Shown one piece after another: positions 53,651 through 61,707 of a stretch of DNA of 64,000 nucleotides. The DNA is taken from positions 130,820 through 194,819 of the forward strand of contig JAFAEQ010000029.1 of assembly GCA_023423935.1 (NCBI GenBank), read 5' to 3'. A model generated the notes under the pieces. It made no database searches, was not told the DNA's origin, and was given only the letters and a program-made list of their open reading frames with translations. Source of the DNA: Pseudomonadota bacterium. GTDB lineage: Bacteria; Pseudomonadota; Gammaproteobacteria; Steroidobacterales; Steroidobacteraceae. The position numbers and the translations under genes were made by a program. Every line of letters begins with the position of its first letter. Within the stretch, counting starts at the first letter, position 1.

Positions 53651-54890
53651 CTTCGAGGTCCATATCGATCTCGATGGCATCACGCGCTCGGTAGGACTGG
53701 TGAGAAGCAATCGTGTCCGTGGCACAGAGACGCTCCTGTTCGAATATGACCGAACCTGGCTCGAGGCCTCTGACCGATTCTCATTGGAGCCCGCTCTTGC
53801 CTTGACGCGCGGTGCTTTCGCCCCGCCCGCCGGGCGTGCAACTTTCGGCTCGATTGGCGACTCCGCACCGGACACGTGGGGCCGTCGCCTCATGCAGCGA
53901 GCGGAACGTCGTCTCGCTGAACGCGAGGGCCGCGCGGTTCGCACTCTCACAGAAAGCGACTATCTGCTGGGCGTCGCCGACGAGACGCGACTCGGCGCGC
54001 TTCGATTCCGGAGATTCGGCGAAGAAACATTTCAGGCGCCCACCCGCGCTGGCGTGCCCGCGTTGATTGAGCTCGGCAGATTGCTGGAAATCACCGAGCG
54101 GATTCTCCGCGACGAGGAAACGGACGAGGATCTCCAACTCATTTTCGCTCCCGGCTCCTCACTCGGCGGCGCGCGCCCGAAAGCGTCGGTCATCGATCAA
54201 CACGGCCAGCTAGCTATCGCCAAGTTCCCGAAGGAGACGGACAACTACAGCATGGAGACCTGGGAGGAGATCGCCCTGCGACTGGCTGAACAGGCCGGCA
54301 TCGCCACTCCGCAGCACACTTTGCTCAACGTGGCAGGCAAGGCAGTCATGCTGTCACGACGCTTTGATCGTCGCGGCACGATTCGCATCCCCTTTCTATC
54401 CGCAATGGCAATGACGGGAGCCAGCGATGGAGAGCGCGGCAGCTATCCGGAGATCGTCGATGCACTTGTCCAATATGGCGCGCATGGAAAGACAGACGCT
54501 CACGCCCTGTATCGCCGAGTCGTCTTCAACGTACTCATCTCCAATGTCGATGATCACCTGCGCAATCACGGTTTTCTCTGGGATGGCAAGGCAGGATGGT
54601 TGCTGTCGCCGGCTTATGACCTCAATCCCGTCCCGACAGATCTCAAGGCGCGAGTACTGACAACGAATATCGATCTCGATGAAGGCACCTGTTCACTTGA
54701 CCTATTGGAGTCCGCTTCGCAGTTCTTCGGACTCACACTGCCGGCGGCTCGCGCCATTATTAAAGAGGTTGCGACGGTGACCGCAACCTGGCGCGAGACC
54801 GCCAAAGCCGTGGGCGCGCGATCAGCCGAGATCCACCGCATGGTGAGCGCTTTCGAGCATGACGATCTCAGGCGCGCACTCACGTTGTAA
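53643..54890 (+). CDS. hipA: HipA-like serine/threonine kinase toxin
   Basis: 415 residues. The N-terminal HipA_N/couple region has GRATFGSIGDSAPDTWGRRL; the kinase core has the P-loop-like GSSLGGARPKAS with the autophosphorylation-type Ser, VAKFPKE-like Lys (IAKFPKE), METWEEIALRLAEQAGI, the catalytic loop SNVDDHLRNHGF and the Mg-binding LSPAYDLNPV. HipA phosphorylates aminoacyl-tRNA synthetases (GltX in E. coli) and induces dormancy. ATG 53643 overlaps hipB. All key residues are intact. Confidence 0.93.
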   Translation: MTDFEVHIDLDGITRSVGLVRSNRVRGTETLLFEYDRTWLEASDRFSLEPALALTRGAFAPPAGRATFGSIGDSAPDTWGRRLMQRAERRLAEREGRAVRTLTESDYLLGVADETRLGALRFRRFGEETFQAPTRAGVPALIELGRLLEITERILRDEETDEDLQLIFAPGSSLGGARPKASVIDQHGQLAIAKFPKETDNYSMETWEEIALRLAEQAGIATPQHTLLNVAGKAVMLSRRFDRRGTIRIPFLSAMAMTGASDGERGSYPEIVDALVQYGAHGKTDAHALYRRVVFNVLISNVDDHLRNHGFLWDGKAGWLLSPAYDLNPVPTDLKARVLTTNIDLDEGTCSLDLLESASQFFGLTLPAARAIIKEVATVTATWRETAKAVGARSAEIHRMVSAFEHDDLRRALTL

Positions 54891-54944
54891 GTTGTCTCAT
54901 GTCGCCGATGTGCAGCGTGCGGCAACAACGCTCTCTCCACCTCT

Positions 54945-55045
54945 AAACAGCCGAGCTCATCGTCAGCTGCAGCACACGGCCATCCTTCGGAGACACCCCC
55001 GTCAAGGTATCCGCCTTGGCGCGTGAACTCGCCTCGTTCCGTCTG
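54945..55045 (-). pseudogene. fragment resembling the 3' end of the repeat lipoprotein gene
   Basis: On the minus strand this stretch resembles the last part of the lipoprotein gene: GAGTTCACGC, a variable part, GGGGTGT(C/T)TCC, then GCCG(T/G)GTGCTGC, giving protein-level TGVSPKDGRVLQL against TGVFPIEGRVLRP. No start or long frame remains. Likely remnant of a paralogue; similarity judged by eye. Confidence 0.35.
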
Positions 55046-55050
55046 CTGCA

Positions 55051-55073
55051 GCTCGAGAAAGGGATTAAAGCTG
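55051..55073 (+). repeat. right copy of 23-bp direct repeat flanking hipBA
   Basis: Identical to 53211-53233. This copy covers the stop codon of the AraC-family gene on the minus strand (CAGCTTTAA), so recombination here would preserve that gene's end. Confidence 0.7.
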
Positions 55074-56126
55074 CCGCAACCAGTGGTGGAAGCGCGGCCG
55101 TGCTCCTTCGCTGATGCGATCGCGTACGGCGTCGAGGCGGCGTTGGGCACGGCCCAATTCGATCGCATCGCGAGGGCCGATGTTGTAGGCGGCACGAAAG
55201 CTTCGGCAGAAATGGCTTTGGCTGGAAAAGCCCGCGGCGAGCGCAACGTCGATGATGCGGCGGCGGGACCCGTTGCAACCGGACAGTTCCTCGAAGCAGC
55301 GGGCCAAGCGCGCTTCGCGGATGAAAGCAGCCACGCCGCCGAGCGGAGCGAACATGCGGTAGAGCTGCGCGCGCGAGCAAGCGAATCGCCGGCTCAGTTC
55401 GGCAGGCGTGAGGTCATCATCGCCGAGATTGCGCTTGATGTAGTCGCAGATCGCATCGAGCTTGGCTTGCTCGAGCAGCGGATGCTCATCGTCGGCGGCC
55501 GCCTCATCACCGCCGAAGGCTCCGGCGACGGCGCCCAGCAACATTCGATTGAGCGCTGAGAGTTGCTCCACGGAGGCATCGGGCAGGCTGCGCCAGATCG
55601 TCAGCAGATGGCTGGCCAGGATCTGGGCCAACGGCGAGCCAGCCCGCAACACTGTGCCGTAGCGCAGCGGCCGACGGCCGATCTGCTCCGCCATCAGCTC
55701 GCGGGGAATGACCAAAGAGAGCACATTGGATTCCTGCGCTCGCGTTTGAAGCGATTGCCCCAGATCCAGCAGACTGATGTCGCCCGCGCCGACGCGCATC
55801 GCGCGGCTGCCGTTGTACCCCGCGTAGCCGCCCGAGAGATAGAGCTGCACCAGCAAGTGGTCCTCACCGGCGCTGTAGACGCGTTCGCGCTTGAAGCGAA
55901 GCGGCGAGAAGGCGCTCATCGCGAGGAAGGTCTGCTGCAGGTTGAAGCTCTCGACCTCCGCATAGAACGCTTGCAGCGCTGCCTCATCTGCGGGAGCCGA
56001 GTCGAACAACGGCAGCACGCTTTCGCGCCAGATGCCGAAGCGTTCCTCCGGAGGCAGAAGATCCGTGCGGAATTTGGCACGCGGGATGGTTTCGCTCTCG
56101 GCAGAAGAATTCTTGTTCATCGGCAT
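55065..56126 (-). CDS. AraC-family transcriptional regulator
   Basis: 353 residues. An N-terminal AraC-binding cupin-like domain (about 35-200) has HLLVQLYLSGGYAGYNG and AGDISLLDLGQ; the C-terminal HTH_18 (about 235-335) has LTPAELSRRFACSRAQLYRM and IIDVALAAGFSSQSHFCRSF. Such regulators often control oxidative or catabolic genes. No obvious target gene is adjacent: the neighbours are hipBA and integron-like cargo. Start 56126 (or 56120) lacks a clear SD. Confidence 0.87.
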   Translation of the reverse strand: MPMNKNSSAESETIPRAKFRTDLLPPEERFGIWRESVLPLFDSAPADEAALQAFYAEVESFNLQQTFLAMSAFSPLRFKRERVYSAGEDHLLVQLYLSGGYAGYNGSRAMRVGAGDISLLDLGQSLQTRAQESNVLSLVIPRELMAEQIGRRPLRYGTVLRAGSPLAQILASHLLTIWRSLPDASVEQLSALNRMLLGAVAGAFGGDEAAADDEHPLLEQAKLDAICDYIKRNLGDDDLTPAELSRRFACSRAQLYRMFAPLGGVAAFIREARLARCFEELSGCNGSRRRIIDVALAAGFSSQSHFCRSFRAAYNIGPRDAIELGRAQRRLDAVRDRISEGARPRFHHWLRQL

Positions 56127-56434
56127 GCGCAGGACGCTCTCAAACTCTTCAAAGCACCTAAGCGGAACTTAGCACTCACTGGGCGAAAAACTTGCGAACT
56201 GCGTCGAGCGGTGGCGATGGGGTTTCAACCTGCAGCGAATCCTGCGCGAGCATTCACACGACTCACATTTCGACCGCGCCGAATCGACCGCAATGTCTCG
56301 TCGTAACAGGTGGCGACGTTTGGTGTGGCAACGAGCCGCGCCGTGCGAAGTTAATTTTCCGACGAGGGCCACGTTGCGGCTTGAGCGCGCCTCGAAGTCG
56401 CCGAACGAATGATGCGTGCAAAACTCGACGAGTA
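56127..56434. other. 308-bp region without recognised genes
   Basis: Lies between the AraC-family gene and the first cassette-like gene. No supported ORF, repeat or hairpin was found; it would include the AraC-gene promoter. Confidence 0.4.
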
Positions 56435-56839
56435 TTACGTCGGAGCCTTCAATACCTTTGAGACCAACTCTGTATCGAGGTATTCCGTCAGCTCCTTCAG
56501 CTGGCCATCGGCCATGCGGCACACGTAGCAATAGCGATTGTTATAGGGTTCGCTCGCTTTCGTTGTCACATCCCCTCTGCATTCCACAACGACATAATCG
56601 TCTTCCGCAATGAATCGGACCGCGGTGTTTGTGTATCGCGTCGCGAAGTTGGCGAACAGGGGCGCCATGAGCTCGGTCAGCACTGTCTCTTTGCCGCGAT
56701 ACGTCCTTGACCAAGCGGTGCTTCCCGTAATGGTCCAACTGAAGTCATCAGCCCAAAGATCGACGAATGGACGGCCATCACCCTGCGCCAAAGCATCGAA
56801 TGCAACCTGTAGCGCCGTCTTATTATCCGATGCCGACAT
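56435..56839 (-). CDS. SnoaL/NTF2-like protein
   Basis: 134 residues of an NTF2-like cone fold: NKTALQVAFDALAQGDGRPF, FVDLWADDFSWTITGS, ETVLTELMAPLF and RYCYVCRMADGQLKELTEYLD. Members bind small molecules or act as isomerases. ATG 56839 has GGAG ten bases upstream. One of several small minus-strand cargo genes in the cassette-like region. Confidence 0.83.
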   Translation of the reverse strand: MSASDNKTALQVAFDALAQGDGRPFVDLWADDFSWTITGSTAWSRTYRGKETVLTELMAPLFANFATRYTNTAVRFIAEDDYVVVECRGDVTTKASEPYNNRYCYVCRMADGQLKELTEYLDTELVSKVLKAPT

Positions 56840-56933
56840 GAGAGAGTTCTCCTTTCGCTCCAACGTCCAGTTCAAGCGGCAGCAGGTTTGTTGAACCTAA
56901 AGACCGGAAAAAGGGTTCTGCTCATCGTGGTCT

Positions 56934-56990
56934 GACGCATCACGTCATTGCTCACGCGCTTGCGTCTTCGCACTTTGCCGGCAGTTCGGT
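56934..56990 (-). repeat. degenerate attC-like site
   Basis: The minus strand contains GCGAAGACGCAAGCGCGTG and AGCAATG, closely matching the right half of the attC-like site at 62288-62354, but the terminal GCGTTAG is changed to ACGTGATG. It directly follows the stop of the gene at 56999. Confidence 0.4.
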
Positions 56991-56998
56991 TCCTCGAT

Positions 56999-57514
56999 TC
57001 ACTGGCTTACGCGCCATCCACGCTCCAAGCCTTGGAATTTCCAATCCGGACCGGCTCCTACCTTCTCCACGATAGTGACAAAGGTCAGGCTTGCGTCTGC
57101 GACGTGTCCTGTCACCTCCCAGCAGCCGGGCGTGGGGAAGACGAGGTAAACAGGTTGAAAACCAATGTCGCCGTAGTCGTAGATGTAGGCGCGGAAAGGC
57201 TTCGCGTCTCCATCCAACCGGCGCCCGCTTACTTGCAGTCTCCCTTTCATCTTCCGCTCCCAGCCAACTTTGATTCCCAGTGCACCGTCATAGTCCACGA
57301 AACCTGGGGCGCCGGAAGCGAATACGAACTTACTGCCGGGATGCAATACGACCTCGAGAGCATCGTTGGCGTAGATGCCTCCCTTTCCATCATTCACAAC
57401 GGTGGGGGAACACGCGGCTTCGTTGTGAACTGACTGTTCAGTCACGTTCGCTGCTGTGTCTGCAAACTCGAACAGGGACACGCAGAGCACAAGAACAGGT
57501 AGTCGACTTCGCAT
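56999..57514 (-). CDS. exported protein of unknown function
   Basis: 171 residues with a signal-like start (MRSRLPVLVLCVSLFEFADTAA). The mature part has SPTVVNDGKGGIYANDALEV, GFVDYDGALGIKVGW and a conserved-looking end FPTPGCWEVTGHVADASLTF, a pattern seen in bacterial hypothetical proteins with a beta-sandwich look. No family name can be given. Confidence 0.65.
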   Translation of the reverse strand: MRSRLPVLVLCVSLFEFADTAANVTEQSVHNEAACSPTVVNDGKGGIYANDALEVVLHPGSKFVFASGAPGFVDYDGALGIKVGWERKMKGRLQVSGRRLDGDAKPFRAYIYDYGDIGFQPVYLVFPTPGCWEVTGHVADASLTFVTIVEKVGAGPDWKFQGLERGWRVSQ

Positions 57515-57683
57515 CTAGAGTCCCTCCTACTTCTCAGCCGAACGATTGAACTGCGCGGCGCACGCCGATGCCTGAGCTTGGCACTTTATCTGTCACGCGT
57601 CTGCTTCCAGCGATCTGTTAGGTGGCGCCTCATCTGACGTAGCTCACTTGAGTGTCCGCGACAGTGCTCTCCTTGCGAAAGAC

Positions 57684-58058
57684 CTAACTCCCCGCTGAGC
57701 GCGGCGGATCAATGAACGTGTACATCGTCACGAGCTTCCCATTTTCGATCACACCGATGTCTTCGCCTGTAATTCGCCGAGGATCATCTGGCGGTCCATA
57801 CGTCCACGCTACTCGTCCGACCCCGTGCTGCGCTTGGACCGGGCCTCCCCCGGCGAATCGATATCCTGGGAACCGGACCCACAGACCACTGACCGCCTCC
57901 TCGATCTCCTTTCGCCCACGATGAATGCCATCAGGCCCGATGAAGACGCAGTCCTCTGCCCATATTTCTGCAATGACCTCGCGTCGCTTTGCAGCATCGT
58001 CACCGTTGAAGACTTCCTGAAGATTGCGCTCGAGTAGAGCTTCGATCTTTATTTCCAT
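57684..58058 (-). CDS. SnoaL-like (nuclear transport factor 2) protein
   Basis: 124 residues: LQEVFNGDDAAKRREVIAEI, WAEDCVFIGPDGIHRGRKEI, YRFAGGGPVQAQHGVGRVAW and GEDIGVIENGKLVTMYTFID cover a full NTF2-like domain. Probable small-molecule binder or enzyme, unrelated in sequence to the NTF2-like gene at 56435. GTTAGGT at its stop and ACCTAAC at 57621-57627 (plus-strand GTTAGGT) resemble integron core sites. Confidence 0.8.
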   Translation of the reverse strand: MEIKIEALLERNLQEVFNGDDAAKRREVIAEIWAEDCVFIGPDGIHRGRKEIEEAVSGLWVRFPGYRFAGGGPVQAQHGVGRVAWTYGPPDDPRRITGEDIGVIENGKLVTMYTFIDPPRSAGS

Positions 58059-58179
58059 GACTCAAGCTCCTTGTCCAAAGAGTACGTAGGCGCGAACGCT
58101 GCTCTTCACACGCGCGTTCCTTTGCGTCGATGGAACTGTCACGCCGCGCTCTGAACCAACGACCTCCATTTGCGTTGGC

Positions 58180-58572
58180 CTACTTCAGTCTCTCCAGCTT
58201 ACCTTTCCTTCGGACGAGGTTCTTATAGTCCCATTGAATCTCGTTGGCCTTCTTCAGCCACCGGCGCAAGGCGGTTTTGTTGATCTCAGAAGCGTCCTTA
58301 TAAAAGACCGAAGCATCCTTGAACTTCTTGCCTACTGCATTGAGCTCGGCTTCCTCAAAATCCGCCCCGCTCCAGAACATCAAGCGGATCCCGGACTTCT
58401 GCTTGCTGTAACCCACGATGGGATTGCCATCCAGGAACCAGACCGGATGCGCATGCCAGATCTTGCTTTCAGCCCCGGACAGGCCGCGGTCGATCTCTCC
58501 CGCAAGGACATCACAGATGTCCTTGTCGCCCGGCTCCAGCTTCTCGTTGTACTTCAGAATCTCTTGGTGCAA
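58180..58572 (-). CDS. DUF1801 family protein
   Basis: 130 residues of the YdhG/DUF1801 fold: ICDVLAGEIDRGLSGAESKI, WHAHPVWFLDGNPIVGYSKQ, GIRLMFWSGADFEEAEL and a basic C-terminus. Family function unknown. An attC-like palindrome (TTCAGAGCGCG ... CGCGCGTGTGAA on the minus strand, about 58090-58150) follows the stop. Confidence 0.83.
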   Translation of the reverse strand: MHQEILKYNEKLEPGDKDICDVLAGEIDRGLSGAESKIWHAHPVWFLDGNPIVGYSKQKSGIRLMFWSGADFEEAELNAVGKKFKDASVFYKDASEINKTALRRWLKKANEIQWDYKNLVRRKGKLERLK

Positions 58573-58650
58573 GTCAGTTCTCCCGCCGCATAACGCCCCG
58601 CGCGATGCGCGCGCACTCGACGCGGTTCAAGATCGATAGTGTGCACATGC

Positions 58651-59070
58651 TCACTGCCACATGCGCGCAGCCGCAATACCCGAGAGGAAGCAGACGAGTG
58701 CGAGAGTGACGCCCATCAATGGGACGCTGAACCAATAGAGCTTTGCCAGGACAACGAAACCAAGGAGCAAAGCAGCCCCGAGCAGCTGAAGGTACACAGA
58801 GCGAAACAGCAGTACGGGATGCGAGATAGCGAGAAAGCCAAAAATCATGGCAAAGAACATCGCGCATATGCTGTGACTTGCATTGAAGCCAACCCACGCG
58901 CGCCATACGGTGGTTTCGGGCGTAAGCACCATAGGCGTGGCGCTCATCGCTTCCTGGACTGCTGGATCTCGTGGCGCGAGCTTGTTGCCCCAGAACGTAT
59001 AGAGAAGATGAATGCTCCCGAGCAGCAGCATGATGAATGAGCTTAGGGAAATGAGTACACGCGCTAGCAT
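58651..59070 (-). CDS. four-helix membrane protein, LIC_13387-like
   Basis: 139 residues with four hydrophobic helices (VLISLSSFIMLLLGSIHLLY, ICAMFFAMIFGFLAI, LQLLGAALLLGFVVLAKLY and GVTLALVCFLSGIAA). GSIHLLYTFWGNKLAPRD and AWVGFNASHSICAM are the family-like loops. ATG 59070 has GAGGAG eight bases upstream. The 280 bp upstream hold a run of nine G on the minus strand, GTTAGCG heptamers and no supported gene. Confidence 0.72.
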   Translation of the reverse strand: MLARVLISLSSFIMLLLGSIHLLYTFWGNKLAPRDPAVQEAMSATPMVLTPETTVWRAWVGFNASHSICAMFFAMIFGFLAISHPVLLFRSVYLQLLGAALLLGFVVLAKLYWFSVPLMGVTLALVCFLSGIAAARMWQ

Positions 59071-59316
59071 CCTTGGGCTCCTCTGCGATCGCACCTCAGT
59101 AGTACGACTTCGGCTTACGCCTGCTCGCGCTTGGCGTCTGAGACGCTAACGAGACTGTAGAAAAAGTCGCCTCGTCGAATTCGCCCGCAGCTTTGCGTTG
59201 AGCCTCCTCCGGACCCCCCCCCTCACGGTGCCGCCCTGGCCCTTTCGCTAACCTTCGGCTCTGCGAAAACCTGGTGAGGAGACTTTCACTACTCTGGCTT
59301 CGTGCCATGCCCGGCA

Positions 59317-59379
59317 GACACGCTGCGCTTCAGACGCGCGTTGCTTTGAACGCGTCGTTCTGCAAGCGCTTGTTAGAGC
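59317..59379 (-). repeat. attC-like site after brnA, right side degenerate
   Basis: On the minus strand CTCTAACAAGCGCTT overlaps the brnA stop, then GACGCG ... CGCGCGTC and AAGCGC make an imperfect palindrome. The expected GTTRRRY end is degenerate (GCGTGTC). Confidence 0.5.
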
Positions 59380-59651
59380 GAAGCATCTTTGAATGCTCGC
59401 AGAACTGCGTTGATGCGTGTTTGGTATCCCGGCCCTTGAGCCTTGAACCAAGCCAGAACGTCAGCGTCCAGTCGCAGCGCAATTGATGATTTCGGCGGCA
59501 CGGGCTGCAACCCGCGGCGGACTATGCCACGGACGATGTGCTTCATATCCGCTTCCGGATGCTCAGCAGAGACTTTGATGTCTCTATCCTTGGTTGCGCG
59601 TACGCGCTTCCAATCTGTCTTAGAGGCTTTTGAAGAGGATCGCTTCTTCAT
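59373..59651 (-). CDS. brnA: BrnA antitoxin
   Basis: 92 residues with the family's N-terminal MKKRSSSKASKTDWKRVRA and C-terminal RLDADVLAWFKAQGPGYQT, RINAVLRAF ribbon-helix-helix-like end. BrnA binds BrnT and represses the operon. The ATG at 59651 overlaps the reconstructed brnT end by 32 bp; because of the frameshift in brnT the two are joined in one reading frame as the sequence stands. Intact. Confidence 0.88.
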   Translation of the reverse strand: MKKRSSSKASKTDWKRVRATKDRDIKVSAEHPEADMKHIVRGIVRRGLQPVPPKSSIALRLDADVLAWFKAQGPGYQTRINAVLRAFKDASL

Positions 59652-59890
59652 TTCGAGTCGCTCGGCGAAAAAAAAGATGACAAGAATGCGCTCGGGCGTT
59701 TCGGTGTGAACGAGGGAAACCGCAACACCACCGAGAAAGCCGAGCGTGACAAAGCGCTGCTCTCCATAAGCGAAGCGGTCATCTTCAAAGGTGAAGGTCG
59801 GACCTTCGAACACGCGAGGCGCATCCAAGAAGTCGATGCCGTGAGCCTTCAAGTTGACCGACGTTTCCTTTCGTCCCAGGTGAAGCGCAT
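59620..59890 (-). pseudogene. brnT: BrnT toxin gene with two single-base frameshifts
   Basis: BrnT is a RelE-like ribonuclease. The central part reads NLKAHGIDFLDAPRVFEGPT and FEDDRFAYGEQRFVTLGFL. After ILVI, eight T on the minus strand (59668-59675) shift the frame; with seven, the text becomes FRRATRNEEAILFKSL and stops at 59620, the normal BrnT end. Upstream, ATG 59890 gives MRFTWDERK and then needs one extra A near 59868 to reach TSVNLKAHG. Either decay or homopolymer errors in assembly. Confidence 0.72.
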
Positions 59891-59942
59891 ATGCGGACTG
59901 TATATACAGCCGTACGTGAGGTCAAAACGGCCTCTTTCTCCG

Positions 59943-60014
59943 CTCTAACGCCACCGCTGTGCCGCGAGCAAAGGCGCTTCACCTTTGCGAGTCGGAACCA
60001 GCGGCTTGTTGGGC
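59943..60014 (-). repeat. attC-like recombination site (72 bp)
   Basis: On the minus strand it begins GCCCAACAAGCCGCTG (RYYYAAC core) and ends CAGCGGTGGCGTTAGAG. CCGCTG pairs with CAGCGG and GCAAAGG with CCTTTGC, giving the two-box imperfect palindrome typical of integron attC sites. It lies just upstream of brnT. Confidence 0.65.
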
Positions 60015-60195
60015 ACTTGGCCTGATTCGCTCATGTCCGCGATTCCGACCATGAGTTCACGTTGCTGATCTCCGACTCAAATAAGCAGCCGCGCGCTCTG
60101 AGAGTTGCAACGGCTCTGACCCGCCACCAAGAATGCAATCGCTCACTCGTCCCAGCGGCTCCAGTTCGGTTGAGCCATCGACAATGGGAGCCTTC

Positions 60196-60322
60196 GGTGC
60201 CGGGTGCCGCGGATTCGCGGGTCCCCGTCAGCTCTGTGCTCACTCCACTAAAGCTGAGTTAAAGAAAGCGCCGTTTTCTCGGACTGGCTCGAATCAAATC
60301 CGCGAATCCGCGGCCCGGCACC
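60196..60322. repeat. imperfect inverted repeat, 25/23 bp arms, 79-bp spacer
   Basis: Arms 60196-60220 and 60300-60322 match as inverted copies except for a 2-bp insertion; each arm contains the inner palindrome CCGCGGATTCGCGG or its complement. It sits in the gene-free 341-bp stretch 60015-60355. Could be a miniature element or a large degenerate attC. Confidence 0.6.
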
Positions 60323-60355
60323 AGAGGAGTACGCGCGCGGCCCTGTAGCGAGCTG

Positions 60356-61282
60356 TTAAACCCGCTTATCTTTGCCATCGTGGAATCGATAGCAGCCATG
60401 GTCTTTGCTGCCAGTCATCTCCACATGAATGCGATCCGCAAACTCTTGTCGTACACGAGTTCCGCAATACGCACCGCTGCACGAGGCCTCACCGCGAGAT
60501 CTCAGCGACCTCAACTTGGGTAACAGAGAGAATTTCTCAACCGGACTTACCGAACGGCTACCGACAGGTAAGCTCATTACAACGGAGAGCAATTCAGCTA
60601 ACGCTGCTGGAGATTTATCAATTTCCGACTCAAGTCTCGAGGGAGTGCCGCCATACCAAAAACCTGCTTTTGCTTCTTTGCTTCCTAGCGGCGGCATCAC
60701 GCCCTTCTGTTTAAGACCAACTGAGCGCAACATAGCGTCGAGCTGCTTCGAGTAGGAAGTCCAGTACATGGCATGCACACGATGGATGCGCTCTCTGTTC
60801 TTGCTGTCCACATAGATCTTGCTTGCCACTGCTGACAGGAAATACCCGCCCACGTGGAACTGCTCGGTAAGATGTATGGCCCATGCGTCACCCGCGTCTT
60901 CGCGCTGAATGGCTTCGCGCAACTCATCACTTGGAATCCAATCAGCCTCAAAAGGTGGCTTCACGAGGAATACGACTTTTCGACACCCCTTGGAAGCATC
61001 CTCAACCAGCGCGCACCCCAGGACATCTCGGAATCGTTCTTCGCGATTTCGTTGCCCTAGAGCGGCGTTCAGCTTCTCTCTCAGCGGCTTGTTCGGCACC
61101 TCACCAAGCTCAAGCAGGATCGACACAATTATGCCCAGATCGTGCTGAATCTCGGGGTTGCCCGTGAAAGAGTAGACAAACAGCGGCGGAGCGGTTTCCG
61201 AGGATTCGGAACCGAATGCACTACCGACATCACCGACGGTCAGAAGCAACGCAGCTACACACATAACAAGGCGCACGTTCAT
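60356..61282 (-). CDS. exported protein of unknown function
   Basis: 308 residues with a signal peptide (MNVRLVMCVAALLLTVGDVGSAFG). AGGGAC lies upstream of the ATG. Notable stretches: FVYSFTGNPEIQHDLGIIVS, GCRKVVFLVKPPFEADWIP, AWAIHLTEQFHVGGYFLSAV and a Cys-rich end (CSGAYCGTRVRQ). No family recognised. The stop is followed by GTTTAACAGC, which resembles an attC start. Codon use is less GC-biased than the purine operon. Confidence 0.65.
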   Translation of the reverse strand: MNVRLVMCVAALLLTVGDVGSAFGSESSETAPPLFVYSFTGNPEIQHDLGIIVSILLELGEVPNKPLREKLNAALGQRNREERFRDVLGCALVEDASKGCRKVVFLVKPPFEADWIPSDELREAIQREDAGDAWAIHLTEQFHVGGYFLSAVASKIYVDSKNRERIHRVHAMYWTSYSKQLDAMLRSVGLKQKGVMPPLGSKEAKAGFWYGGTPSRLESEIDKSPAALAELLSVVMSLPVGSRSVSPVEKFSLLPKLRSLRSRGEASCSGAYCGTRVRQEFADRIHVEMTGSKDHGCYRFHDGKDKRV

Positions 61283-61318
61283 AGTTGTCCCTTTATTTCC
61301 GGCTCCGAATCACGACGG

Positions 61319-61666
61319 CTACACCCGATATGCGACGTAGTCGCCTTTTTCATCCGCGCCAAACTCACCGAGCAAGGCACCGATGCCACTCCGAATTGGA
61401 TGCCCTCCAGTCGCTCGACATAAGGGCAAGTTGCACGGCGCTTTGGCGTAACGCAGGAATGGCATGTTCGCACTCTCACGGACAGGCGGCGGTCGGAATG
61501 GTGCGGTGACTTGGTTCTCTTTCTCCGCGCTGCGGATTACTAAGAACACACACTCGTACTTTCCGACTGCGTAGCTACACGCCGCAACTCCACCAGACCA
61601 ACGCAAGTCGCCGATAGCGCGAATGCTTCTTCTTTCATGGTGCCCAACGCAATTCACGCCATTCAT
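61319..61666 (-). CDS. hypothetical small protein, start uncertain
   Basis: An open frame of 115 residues ending GEFGADEKGDYVAYRV, 36 bp upstream of the exported-protein gene and perhaps in the same cassette. The ATG at 61666 lies inside the attC-like site, so the true start may be further in, or an indel near 61630 may have disconnected the ATG at 61637. No family recognised. Confidence 0.4.
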   Translation of the reverse strand: MNGVNCVGHHERRSIRAIGDLRWSGGVAACSYAVGKYECVFLVIRSAEKENQVTAPFRPPPVRESANMPFLRYAKAPCNLPLCRATGGHPIRSGIGALLGEFGADEKGDYVAYRV

Positions 61667-61707
61667 CACGCGCGCGTTTCGCACGTCGGCTCGAACAGCT
61701 TGTTAGC
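61642..61707 (-). repeat. attC-like recombination site (66 bp)
   Basis: Minus-strand reading starts CGCTAACAAGCTGTTCGAGCC, right at the toxin stop codon, and ends GGCGTGAATTGCGTTGGGC (GTTRRRY core). TTC/GAA and CC/GG blocks pair as the L'' and L' boxes of attC sites. Confidence 0.65.

Noticed and set aside
59096..59308. 70-residue ORF ending SASRRKPKSYY
   Set aside because: Runs through a nine-G homopolymer and has no recognisable family or SD; could be a decayed cassette but is not supportable.
60031..60243. 70-residue minus-strand ORF upstream of the attC-like site
   Set aside because: Overlaps one arm of the inverted repeat, with no family similarity.
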